64,000 nt of DNA from an uncultured Coprococcus sp. (GTDB lineage Bacteria > Bacillota > Clostridia > Lachnospirales > Lachnospiraceae): positions 1-64,000 of the forward strand of contig CANQTC010000004.1 in NCBI GenBank assembly GCA_947626675.1. Reading direction: 5' to 3'. The position numbers and the translations under genes were made by a program. The notes below the pieces were generated by a model. That model was not told where the DNA came from. It saw nothing but the letters and a program-made list of their open reading frames with translations, and did not search any database. This document shows positions 37,171 through 44,938 of the stretch, piece by piece. The number at the start of each line of letters is the position of its first letter. Within the stretch, counting starts at the first letter, position 1.

Positions 37171-37215
37171 AGGTTTTTTAAGTAATTTTTATAATTATTG
37201 CAACAATTCGGGGCT

Positions 37216-38097
37216 TCATTTCATAAATTCGCAAAACAATTTTTCGCTTTGCCGCTGCCCTTTTTTCTTATCATATAAGATGCATAGTTCTCTCAAATCC
37301 AGTTCCGTTTCAAGCTGTATCCTGAATACATTTCCCTTTTTCAGTTCGCTGGCAGCCTGTGCTTCCGGTACAAATCCGATTCCCAGATTATTACGAATCA
37401 TCGGCAGTACACAGTCGGCAGTAGCGACCTCAATATCCGGATTCATGACAGCCCCCTGACGTATAAAAAAACTGCTTATCATTTCATAGGTCGCCGTACC
37501 TCTTGCAAGACTGATAAACGGGTAGTCCGTTAAGTCCCTTAAAGTCTGCCTTTTTCCTGTAAGAAACTTAAAATCTTCGCCGCCCAGCAAAATTTCATTA
37601 AAAGACATAATCTTTTCACATTTAATTTCTTTACTGACCTCAAACGGCGTCGCTATCACACACATATCGATTGCGCCTGTTTCCAGCTCTTTTATAGCCG
37701 TTTTTGTACTGTAATTCTGAATTTTAAAACGCACTTTGGGATATTTTTTGTGAAACTCGCCAATCTTATCAAACAGCATAAGATGAAGCGCCGTCTCGGT
37801 CGTTCCCAGTATAATCGTTCCTTCCGTACCGCTATGGCTTCGTGAAAGTTCTTCTTCAGCCGCCTGAAGCTGAAAAAAAGCTGCCTCTGTACGTTCATAC
37901 AGTCGTTTTCCGTCCTCTGTAAGCGATATTCCTTTGTTTCCCCTTATAACAAGCTGGCAGCCAAGCTCAGCTTCCAATAATTTTATGACTCTTGTCACAT
38001 TCGGCTGATTGCTTTTTAAGGCTACTGCCGCCCTTGTTATATTTTTATATTTCCCCACATAATAAAATATTTTGTAATATTCATAATTTATATTCAT
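37216..38097 (-). CDS. LysR-family transcriptional regulator
   Basis: 293 residues, ATG 38097. N-terminal winged HTH: YYKIFYYVGKYKNITRAAVALKSNQPNVTRVIKLLEAELGCQLVIRGNKGISLTEDG, followed by the two-lobed co-inducer domain (TIILGTTETALHLMLFDKIGEFHKKYPKVRFKI, GAIDMCVIATPFEV, DCVLPMIRNNLGIGFVPEA). It is divergent from the MATE exporter gene with a 133-nt shared region, the classic arrangement for a LysR protein and its target. Confidence 0.92.
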   Translation of the reverse strand: MNINYEYYKIFYYVGKYKNITRAAVALKSNQPNVTRVIKLLEAELGCQLVIRGNKGISLTEDGKRLYERTEAAFFQLQAAEEELSRSHSGTEGTIILGTTETALHLMLFDKIGEFHKKYPKVRFKIQNYSTKTAIKELETGAIDMCVIATPFEVSKEIKCEKIMSFNEILLGGEDFKFLTGKRQTLRDLTDYPFISLARGTATYEMISSFFIRQGAVMNPDIEVATADCVLPMIRNNLGIGFVPEAQAASELKKGNVFRIQLETELDLRELCILYDKKKGQRQSEKLFCEFMK

Positions 38098-38148
38098 ATC
38101 CGCCGCCTGCCATATCTTTTTTATATTTCTGTTATATCATCTATGTAT

Positions 38149-38177
38149 TTTTCACATTTCAATATTAATACTATAAT
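38149..38177 (+). promoter_or_regulatory. Promoter of the MATE exporter gene
   Basis: TTTTCA (38149-38154), 17 nt, TATAAT (38172-38177). Perfect -10 with a weak -35, as expected for a gene that needs an activator such as the divergent LysR protein. Leader to ATG 38231 is about 47 nt. Confidence 0.55.
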
Positions 38178-38230
38178 ATATCTGCAAATCAGGTTTGCGT
38201 CAAGTTATATCAGGAAAGAAGGATTTTTAT

Positions 38231-39568
38231 ATGAACAAGGATTTAACAACCGGAAACCCGCAGAAAGTATTGTGGGCATTTTGCCTGCCTATGTTTGGCA
38301 GTATCATATTTCAACAGCTATACAATATCGCAGACAGCCTTGTAGCAGGAAAGTTCATCGGTGAAAATGCGCTTGCCGCAGTCGGAAACAGTTACGAAAT
38401 CACGCTCATCTTTATCGCTTTTTCTTTTGGGTGCAACATTGGCTGTTCCGTTATTGTTTCCCAGTTTTTCGGCGGAAAGAAATTTGATGATATGAAAACA
38501 TCGGTATACACCACGCTGATATCCGGCTTTGTATTATGTGCGGCTTTAATGATTGCAGGATTCTGCCTGAGCAGGGATTTGCTGCTGCTCATCAAAACGC
38601 CTGACGATATCATAGACGCGTCATTAGTATACCTTAATATTTATATTTTAGGGCTTCCCTTTTTATTCTTTTATAATATTGCAACCGGTATTTTTTCAGC
38701 GCTTGGCGATTCTAAAACGCCTTTTATATTCCTTGCAATCTCATCAAGCGCCAATATCCTGATTGATATTTTGTTTGTCAAGGTCTTTCATATGGGAATA
38801 TCCGGCGTCGCATGGGCAACCTTTCTTTGCCAAAGTATCAGTTGTCTGTTATCCGTCATGCTCGTGCTGAAACGGATATCGAAGATACACACTGAAAGAA
38901 AAACAGTGATTTTCTCATTTGATATATTGAAAAAGCTTGCAGCAATCGCTATCCCAAGTATATTGCAGCAATCTTTTATATCTGTAGGAAATATTATGAT
39001 ACAAAGTGTCATAAACAGTTTCGGAACCAGCGCCATAGCCGGATATTCTGCGGCAGTAAAACTAAACAACCTTGTTATAACTTCATTTACCACACTTGGA
39101 AATGGTATCTCGAATTTTACTGCACAAAATATAGGGGCGCATATTCTCTCCCGAGTCAGACAGGGATTTCGTGCAGGGCTGAAGCTGATGTGGATACTAT
39201 GTGTTCCCATCGTTATTCTATACATATTCTGCAGCAAATACCTGCTTTTGCTTTTTATGAACCAGGCATCTACAGACGCCATCGAGATAGGAAAGCAATT
39301 TTTATTTATTTTATCCCCATTTTATTTTGTTATTTCATCGAAGCTGGTTGCCGATGGAATCCTGCGTGGTTCAGGCACAATGGGAAAATTTATGGTTTCC
39401 ACTTTCACAGACCTTATCCTGCGTGTCCTTCTTGCGTTCGTGCTTTCAATAAAATTGGGTACAACAGGAATATGGCTTGCATGGCCGGTCGGATGGTCTG
39501 TCGCTACCGTATTGTCAATATATTTTTACCGCACAATTGATAAAAAGGATGGGGCGGCTTGTCATTAA
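38231..39568 (+). CDS. MATE family efflux transporter
   Basis: 445 residues from ATG 38231 (AGAAGGA, 7 nt); the in-frame start at 38195 lies upstream of that site. Twelve predicted TM helices in two MatE halves: LWAFCLPMFGSIIFQQLYNIADSLVAGKFIGENALAAVG (N-half), ALGDSKTPF, AIPSILQQSFISVGNIMIQSVINSFGTSAIAGYSAAVKLNNLVI (C-half) and LRGSGTMGKF. DinF/NorM-like Na+- or H+-coupled drug exporter; substrate unknown. Divergent from a LysR regulator. Confidence 0.93.
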   Translation: MNKDLTTGNPQKVLWAFCLPMFGSIIFQQLYNIADSLVAGKFIGENALAAVGNSYEITLIFIAFSFGCNIGCSVIVSQFFGGKKFDDMKTSVYTTLISGFVLCAALMIAGFCLSRDLLLLIKTPDDIIDASLVYLNIYILGLPFLFFYNIATGIFSALGDSKTPFIFLAISSSANILIDILFVKVFHMGISGVAWATFLCQSISCLLSVMLVLKRISKIHTERKTVIFSFDILKKLAAIAIPSILQQSFISVGNIMIQSVINSFGTSAIAGYSAAVKLNNLVITSFTTLGNGISNFTAQNIGAHILSRVRQGFRAGLKLMWILCVPIVILYIFCSKYLLLLFMNQASTDAIEIGKQFLFILSPFYFVISSKLVADGILRGSGTMGKFMVSTFTDLILRVLLAFVLSIKLGTTGIWLAWPVGWSVATVLSIYFYRTIDKKDGAACH

Positions 39569-39575
39569 GCCCCCC
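39551..39575 (-). terminator. Possible terminator overlapping the MATE stop codon
   Basis: GGGGCGGCTT / AAGCCCCCCC forms a GC-rich stem with a 6-nt loop across the end of the MATE gene; on the minus strand it is followed by ATCCTTTTTATC. It is placed right after the stop of the minus-strand YitT gene and could stop that transcript. Confidence 0.5.
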
Positions 39576-39579
39576 CCTG

Positions 39580-40479
39580 TCAATCTTCTGTTTTGCCGGC
39601 AGGATATATATCGGCGACTTCGCTAATCGAAATATATGCTTTATCATCTATATCATGCACGATATTTTTCATTTTCCCTACCTGAAACCGATTTACATTA
39701 AAATATATCATCGTCTTATCTGTATTGGAATAATAGCCTTTTGCTGCTATCGTCGTAATGCCGTTCTCGAAAGTTTCCGACAGCGCTTTGCATATTTGCT
39801 CCGGCTTTGTCGTAATAATAAATGCCGCCTTTGACCTGTCGAAGCCTTCCACAAAGAAGTCTACCGTTTTCAGCGCAGCAGCATACGTCACGATTGAATA
39901 AAGCGGAAGTATCCAGCTTTTTATCACAAATCCGCAGACGATGTATAAAAATATATTATAAATCATAACAAAAGTTCCAAGACTTATCCCAATCTTTTTT
40001 GAAAACATAACCGCAAGAACGTCTATACCGTCTATCGCACCGCCAAACCTGACGGCAAGACCGCTCCCGCAGCCTGATATGATACCGCCAAATATTGCGC
40101 AAAGAAACAAATCCTTTCCTGCAAGCGGCGATACGATACTTACATCTACAGGAAGTATATCTGTAATCACCCATGCCACGACTGAATATATCATAACTGT
40201 ATATATGGAATATATGGTGAATTTTACGCCTTCTCTTTTTAACCCTAACAGAAATACCGGGATATTTAACAGTATCAAAATCACTGAAAGGCTGCACCAT
40301 TCAGGCGTTTCCTGTGAAATAAGCATAGCCGTTCCGGATATCCCGCTGTCATAAAGTTTTACGGGAGCAAGAAACATAATAACGCCAAATGCATTGATAA
40401 TTCCTGCTATCGTAAGAAAAATGAAATTGCTCCATTTCAGGGTTTTCAATACTTCTCTCATTTTCATTGATAACTTCAT
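39580..40479 (-). CDS. YitT family membrane protein (DUF161-DUF2179)
   Basis: 299 residues, ATG 40479 with AGGAGG 11 nt upstream. Five to six TM helices (WSNFIFLTIAGIINAFGVIMFLAPVKLYDSGISG, FLCAIFGGIISGCGSGLAVRFGGAIDGIDVLAVMFSKK) and a C-terminal soluble DUF2179 domain (AAFIITTKPEQICKAL, GITTIAAKGYYSN, MIYFNVNRFQVGKMKNIVHDID). Function of YitT proteins is not established. Confidence 0.92.
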   Translation of the reverse strand: MKLSMKMREVLKTLKWSNFIFLTIAGIINAFGVIMFLAPVKLYDSGISGTAMLISQETPEWCSLSVILILLNIPVFLLGLKREGVKFTIYSIYTVMIYSVVAWVITDILPVDVSIVSPLAGKDLFLCAIFGGIISGCGSGLAVRFGGAIDGIDVLAVMFSKKIGISLGTFVMIYNIFLYIVCGFVIKSWILPLYSIVTYAAALKTVDFFVEGFDRSKAAFIITTKPEQICKALSETFENGITTIAAKGYYSNTDKTMIYFNVNRFQVGKMKNIVHDIDDKAYISISEVADIYPAGKTED

Positions 40480-40578
40480 ACTACAGACTACCTCCTTTTT
40501 GGTTTTCAGTTTTTATCGGCTGTCTTTTAACTATAGCATACATTTTTTCTCTTTAAAACCTTTGTTACCTTAACTATA

Positions 40579-40607
40579 TTGAAAACAAAATGGCATAATG
40601 ATAAAAT
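40579..40607 (+). promoter_or_regulatory. Promoter of the CobW-type GTPase gene
   Basis: TTGAAA (40579-40584), 17 nt, TAAAAT (40602-40607); good matches in both boxes. About 37 nt of leader to ATG 40651. No Zur or other metal-regulator palindrome recognised. Confidence 0.7.
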
Positions 40608-40650
40608 AATCAGGCAAAACTATCTTTTATATAAAGGAAAGAAGGTCATT

Positions 40651-41589
40651 ATGATAAAAATAGATTTAATTACAGGTTTTTTAGGTTCAGGAAAAACTAC
40701 TTTTATAAAAAAATATGCCAAATATCTTATGGCGCAAAATCTTAATATCGGTATTTTAGAAAATGATTTCGGCGCTGTAAATGTTGACGTTATGCTGCTT
40801 CAGGATATTGTCTGTGACAAATGTACCATTGAGATGGTATCCGGCGGATGTGACGCAGACTGCCACAAAAGACGTTTCAAAACAAAGCTTATCGCTATGG
40901 GCATGTCCGGCTATGACCGCATTATCGTCGAACCATCCGGCATATTTGATATTGATGAATTCTTTGATACTTTACACGAAGAACCGTTAGACAGATGGTA
41001 CGAGATTGGAAATGTTATCGCAATTGTAGATGCTTCGCTGGAAAACAATTTATCAAAAGAAGCCGACTATTTATTAGCATCCCAGATTGCAAATGCAGGC
41101 AATATTCTATTAAGCAAAACAAAAGAAGCTTCCGACTGTGATATCACCGATACAATAGCACATTTAAACCGCGTTCTGAAACAGATACAATGCAACCGTC
41201 GTTTCTCAGATGATACAATCATCCGCAAAGACTGGGAAAACTTAACGCCTGATGATTTCAGCAATATCGAAAACTGTGGTTTTGTAACTGAAAAATATAC
41301 AAAACTATGGTTTGACAATCAGGACATCTTCACCTCGCTTTATTTTATGAATATGCATATGTCTGAAAGCGAATTGTGTTCTGCTGCCAAAGCAATCCTT
41401 CAGGATACGGCCTGCGGCAATGTCTTTCGCATAAAAGGCTTTCTGCAGCTTCCTGACCATACCTGGATTGAACTTAACGCAACGCACAAAAAAACAACCA
41501 CAAAACCAATCCCAAAGGGACAGGAAATTGTGATTGTTATTGGTGAAAATCTCAATCAGGATATTATCAATGCTTATTGGAAACAATAG
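40651..41589 (+). CDS. CobW/COG0523-family GTPase, possible metallochaperone
   Basis: 312 residues from ATG 40651 (GAAGG); the in-frame start at 40579 coincides with the promoter. P-loop ITGFLGSGKTTFIKKYAKYL, NDFGAVNVD (switch region), IVEPSGIFD, and IVDAS (G motifs). COG0523 proteins normally have a CxCC metal site after the P-loop; here the corresponding segment is SGGCDADCHKRRF, with only two Cys. The C-terminal CobW_C-like part contains FRIKGFLQLPDHTWIELN. Its 3' end overlaps the converging histidine-kinase gene by 23 nt. The metal is unknown. Confidence 0.85.
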   Translation: MIKIDLITGFLGSGKTTFIKKYAKYLMAQNLNIGILENDFGAVNVDVMLLQDIVCDKCTIEMVSGGCDADCHKRRFKTKLIAMGMSGYDRIIVEPSGIFDIDEFFDTLHEEPLDRWYEIGNVIAIVDASLENNLSKEADYLLASQIANAGNILLSKTKEASDCDITDTIAHLNRVLKQIQCNRRFSDDTIIRKDWENLTPDDFSNIENCGFVTEKYTKLWFDNQDIFTSLYFMNMHMSESELCSAAKAILQDTACGNVFRIKGFLQLPDHTWIELNATHKKTTTKPIPKGQEIVIVIGENLNQDIINAYWKQ

Positions 41590-42877
41590 GCATTGATTTT
41601 TCTGTATTTGCAAATGTTACTGTAAATCTTGTTCCAAATTCCAATCTGGATAAGACCTCAATTACGCCGTCATGCGCATCGATAATCCATTTTGCGATGG
41701 ACAGTCCAAGACCGGAACCTCCTGTATCACCGGAACGCGCCTGGTCCGAACGGTAAAACCGCTCGAAAATGTGAATAACATCTGATTTTGCCATTCCGAC
41801 GCCTTCATCCTGTACAATATAAGAAGCCTTTCCATCAATATATTTTACCGATAATGTTATCGTATCTCCTTCATTTGAATATTTTGCCGCATTTTGAACA
41901 AATATACGAACAGACTGCTTTATCATCGCCATATCACCATTCATGGTTACTGCACCATCCGTCTTTAATTCATATCGATGCTTATCATCAATCATTACAG
42001 ACTCTTCCCAGACTTCCTGCATAATATCAGCAAGATTAAAATCCGCCTTTTTCAGCGTATTCCGTCCGCTGTCTCCTCTCGCCAGAAAAAGAAGCTGTTC
42101 TATCAGTTCCTTCATATGCTCCGATTCATGCTTTAGCGCTTCTATCGACTCAGCAAGAACCGTTTCATCTTCTTTTCCCCACCTGTCCAACAAGTTTACA
42201 TATCCCTGTATAACGGATATCGGCGTACGAAGTTCATGAGAAGCATCGGAAATAAACCTTGTCTGCTGTTTTTGTGTTTCCTGCATACGGTTCAGCAAAT
42301 TATTGAGCGCAACCTCTATACTCTGCAAATCCTTATCACCTGTTTTTATTTTTATATCTTTCCCATCCGGTGCAACCGCCGATATCGCATCTTTCAAATG
42401 CTCAAGCTGTTCAGAATTATCAAGCGATATGCTGCTGAATTGTTCAGCGCGTACGGCTAAATCATTTAAAGGTTTCAGCTTTCTGCGGATTTCCCCTGTG
42501 TTAAAAATGGCAAAAAACAAATGAAGAATTTCCAATCCAAATAAAACGATAAACGGATATATTAAATACGATACAAATGTATACATATCAAAATAATAAC
42601 TTTCGCCATTTGATACGGTAATCACATATCTGACGTTCGCCAGAGAATTTCCTGTAAATTCCCACTTTTCTCCTCTTGAAAAGCCTTCAGGAATCTGATC
42701 ATGACACCACCATATATATACCGCTGCTATCAGCACAATCAGAATAATATCAAATACGACAGCATCCGAAAAACGCTTAACCCAAAAGCTGGTATTGATT
42801 TTTCTCGCTATGGAGGTCGTTTTTCGGATATCTTTTTTTCGCTCCTGCCTGATTTGTTCTTTTTTCTCACTATCCAT
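41567..42877 (-). CDS. Sensor histidine kinase
   Basis: 436 residues, ATG 42877 behind AAAGGA. Two TM helices (~38-55 and ~98-125) bracket a short extracellular sensor of about 40 residues. A HAMP-like helix pair (RRKLKPLNDLAVRAEQF) precedes a DHp domain with HELRTPISVIQGYVNLL (phospho-His) and HATPase_c with N-box NAAKYSNEGDT, G1 DEGVGM, F-box FERFYRS, G2 GGSGLGLSI. Pairs with the response regulator gene 2 nt upstream. Signal unknown. Confidence 0.93.
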   Translation of the reverse strand: MDSEKKEQIRQERKKDIRKTTSIARKINTSFWVKRFSDAVVFDIILIVLIAAVYIWWCHDQIPEGFSRGEKWEFTGNSLANVRYVITVSNGESYYFDMYTFVSYLIYPFIVLFGLEILHLFFAIFNTGEIRRKLKPLNDLAVRAEQFSSISLDNSEQLEHLKDAISAVAPDGKDIKIKTGDKDLQSIEVALNNLLNRMQETQKQQTRFISDASHELRTPISVIQGYVNLLDRWGKEDETVLAESIEALKHESEHMKELIEQLLFLARGDSGRNTLKKADFNLADIMQEVWEESVMIDDKHRYELKTDGAVTMNGDMAMIKQSVRIFVQNAAKYSNEGDTITLSVKYIDGKASYIVQDEGVGMAKSDVIHIFERFYRSDQARSGDTGGSGLGLSIAKWIIDAHDGVIEVLSRLEFGTRFTVTFANTEKSMPIVSNKH

Positions 42878-42879
42878 GA

Positions 42880-43557
42880 TTATCTTTCCTTTATGGCATA
42901 CCCTACGCCGCGTACTGTTGTTATCAGCTTAATTCCATATCGCTCATCGATTTTTGTACGAAGATATCTTATATATACATCTATGACATTGGTTTCACCC
43001 ACATAATCATATCCACAAACCTCATTCATCAGTTTATCTCTGTCTAAAACGATATTCTTATTCTTCATCAATACTCTAAGCAGCTCAAATTCCCGATTTG
43101 TCAGCTCAACAGCTTCCCCTTTGACAGTCACTTCATGTCTGTCGCAGTCCATTCTGACACCTTTGATTTCCATAAGATTATCAGAAACGGAACTGCTGCC
43201 GCGTTTCTTCAGCGCCACACGAATACGCGCCAGCAGTTCTTCTATGGCAAATGGCTTTGTAATGTAGTCGTCTGCTCCGGCATCAAGACCTGAAACTTTA
43301 TCCATCACAGCATCTCTCGCCGTGAGCATAATTACAGGTGTTTCTTTCTCCATCCGCAGTCTTCTTAAAACTTCAAGTCCGTTTAACTGCGGAAGCATCA
43401 CATCAAGAAGTATCAAATCAAACGCTTCTGATAATGCTAAATCAAGACCTTTTCTTCCGTCAAATGCCTTAACGACCTCGTTGCCTTCATGCACAAGCTC
43501 CAATTCTACAAATCGTGCTATCTTTGCTTCATCCTCAACAATTAATATCCTACTCAT
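42880..43557 (-). CDS. OmpR-family response regulator
   Basis: 225 residues, ATG 43557 behind AAAGG. Receiver domain (~1-115) with DE pair in VEDEAKI, phosphoacceptor Asp in DLILLDVMLPQLNG, T in VIMLTARD, K in YITKPF. DNA-binding Trans_reg_C domain (~130-222) with ELTNREFELLRVLMKN and TNVIDVYIRYLRTKID. First gene of the two-component operon. Confidence 0.95.
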   Translation of the reverse strand: MSRILIVEDEAKIARFVELELVHEGNEVVKAFDGRKGLDLALSEAFDLILLDVMLPQLNGLEVLRRLRMEKETPVIMLTARDAVMDKVSGLDAGADDYITKPFAIEELLARIRVALKKRGSSSVSDNLMEIKGVRMDCDRHEVTVKGEAVELTNREFELLRVLMKNKNIVLDRDKLMNEVCGYDYVGETNVIDVYIRYLRTKIDERYGIKLITTVRGVGYAIKER

Positions 43558-43625
43558 TACTTACCTTTCTGCCAATTCTTTTATATCAATCATTGTCAAA
43601 CAATCCAATGTGATATTTTGTCATA

Positions 43626-44171
43626 TTATTCGTTGTTCTTATTATCATTTTTGATGCTTCCGCAGGCATCAGCAGCCTTATCACACATATCATTCAAATC
43701 AATTGTCACTTTGCCAACACCGCGGAAATGGTATTTGAAGTCAAAGAACAATCCAATAATCAAAAGTGGGATTGTTACCCAGAACGCAATTACCATTAGT
43801 AATACAAGTGCCAGCACAGGAATTTCCGCTGCCTGTTCATTATGATGAAGCACAATAAACTTTGTCTCCACGCTCTTTTTAATGATTTTTCCACACCAGC
43901 TAAAAAATTTATCAACAGCCTGACCAAAGGTTTTCTTCTGGCAATCTTCATTGTATGTCTGCTGTGCTTTTGCAAATTCATCTGATGATGCAATTTCTGA
44001 ATTTGTACTATAGCTTGCCGTTTTTGTTCCGTTTATCTTTCCAAGTTTTTCCAAATAAACAATCGCATCAAGCACATCATATTCGCATGCCTCCAGTGCG
44101 CTCCTGGCATCATCATAACTAACGCCTGTTTTTTCTCTGATTTTTTCAACTTTCTCTAATTTGTCCATCAT
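43626..44171 (-). CDS. UBA-like/DUF4342 membrane protein
   Basis: 181 residues, start ATG 44171 or 44168. The N-terminus (LEKVEKIREKTGVSYDDARSALEACEYDVLDAIVYLEKLGKI) is a UBA/TS-N-like three-helix domain such as that of EF-Ts. A middle linker leads to a DUF4342-like membrane region with one long or two short hydrophobic segments (AEIPVLALVLLMVIAFWVTIPLLIIGLFFDF), and the C-terminal tail is acidic. Function unknown. It is 68 nt upstream of the response-regulator gene on the same strand. Confidence 0.75.
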   Translation of the reverse strand: MMDKLEKVEKIREKTGVSYDDARSALEACEYDVLDAIVYLEKLGKINGTKTASYSTNSEIASSDEFAKAQQTYNEDCQKKTFGQAVDKFFSWCGKIIKKSVETKFIVLHHNEQAAEIPVLALVLLMVIAFWVTIPLLIIGLFFDFKYHFRGVGKVTIDLNDMCDKAADACGSIKNDNKNNE

Positions 44172-44301
44172 TTTCTACCTCTCTGTTTTTAATTTTGTTT
44201 CAAGCTTTCCTCAACTTGTAAGCATATATTACCAAGCCAAAATTAATCTAAAATATAAGAAAAATTAAAATCAGATTAAAAAATCAGGTTCATTTTAATA
44301 T

Positions 44302-44910
44302 TTATATCAATTTACTCAAATCTTCAAGCAAACCTGCTTTAGAAGTGACCTGTATTGCATCAATACCATACTTTTTTGCTCCGATAACATTTTCTTCCCG
44401 GTCATCAAAAAACAGGCACTCGGCTTTATCCAGATTATATTTACTGCAAAGCGCTTCATAAATAGCGCTATCCGGTTTTTTCTTATGTATCATATAGGAA
44501 ACCATCATTCCGTCTATATCCTGCATAAAATCCGCATATTCCGTATGCTTCTTAAACAGCTTTTCAGGATAATTCGATAAAAGATAAATCGCATAGCCTG
44601 CTTCTTTCAGTTTATGTACCATCTCCCAAACATCCGGTCTTGGAACATGCAGATATTCGCCATGTTTTATAAACCATGAAATCACTTTTGCATCTTCCGG
44701 ATACTTTCGGCTGTATTCTGCTATGATTTCTTCCTCTGTCAACGTTCCCATATCCAATGTATTCCATAAACCATCAGCATCTTCAAATATTTCGATTCCT
44801 ACGCGCACCGCTTCTCTATCAGAAAGCCCATAATCCATCAGCATCTCTTTCCAGCGATATTGCAGCAAAACATCTCCAACATCAAATATAATATTCCTCT
44901 TATCTTTCAT
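44302..44910 (-). CDS. HAD-superfamily hydrolase (subfamily IA, YihX-like)
   Basis: 202 residues from ATG 44910 (GGAG, 6 nt); the in-frame ATG at 44937 overlaps the upstream gene's end. Motif I is FDVGDVLLQY (nucleophile Asp; Gly at the third place as in the FDxGxV subgroup), motif II LLSNYP, motif III Lys in HKKPDSAIYEAL, motif IV FFDDREENVIGAKKYG. Phosphatase of small sugar phosphates or nucleotides, substrate open. It follows the large surface-protein gene by 28 nt and is probably in its transcript. Confidence 0.88.
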   Translation of the reverse strand: MKDKRNIIFDVGDVLLQYRWKEMLMDYGLSDREAVRVGIEIFEDADGLWNTLDMGTLTEEEIIAEYSRKYPEDAKVISWFIKHGEYLHVPRPDVWEMVHKLKEAGYAIYLLSNYPEKLFKKHTEYADFMQDIDGMMVSYMIHKKKPDSAIYEALCSKYNLDKAECLFFDDREENVIGAKKYGIDAIQVTSKAGLLEDLSKLI

Positions 44911-44938
44911 ATCCGTCTCCGTTTCATCTGTTTTCATG

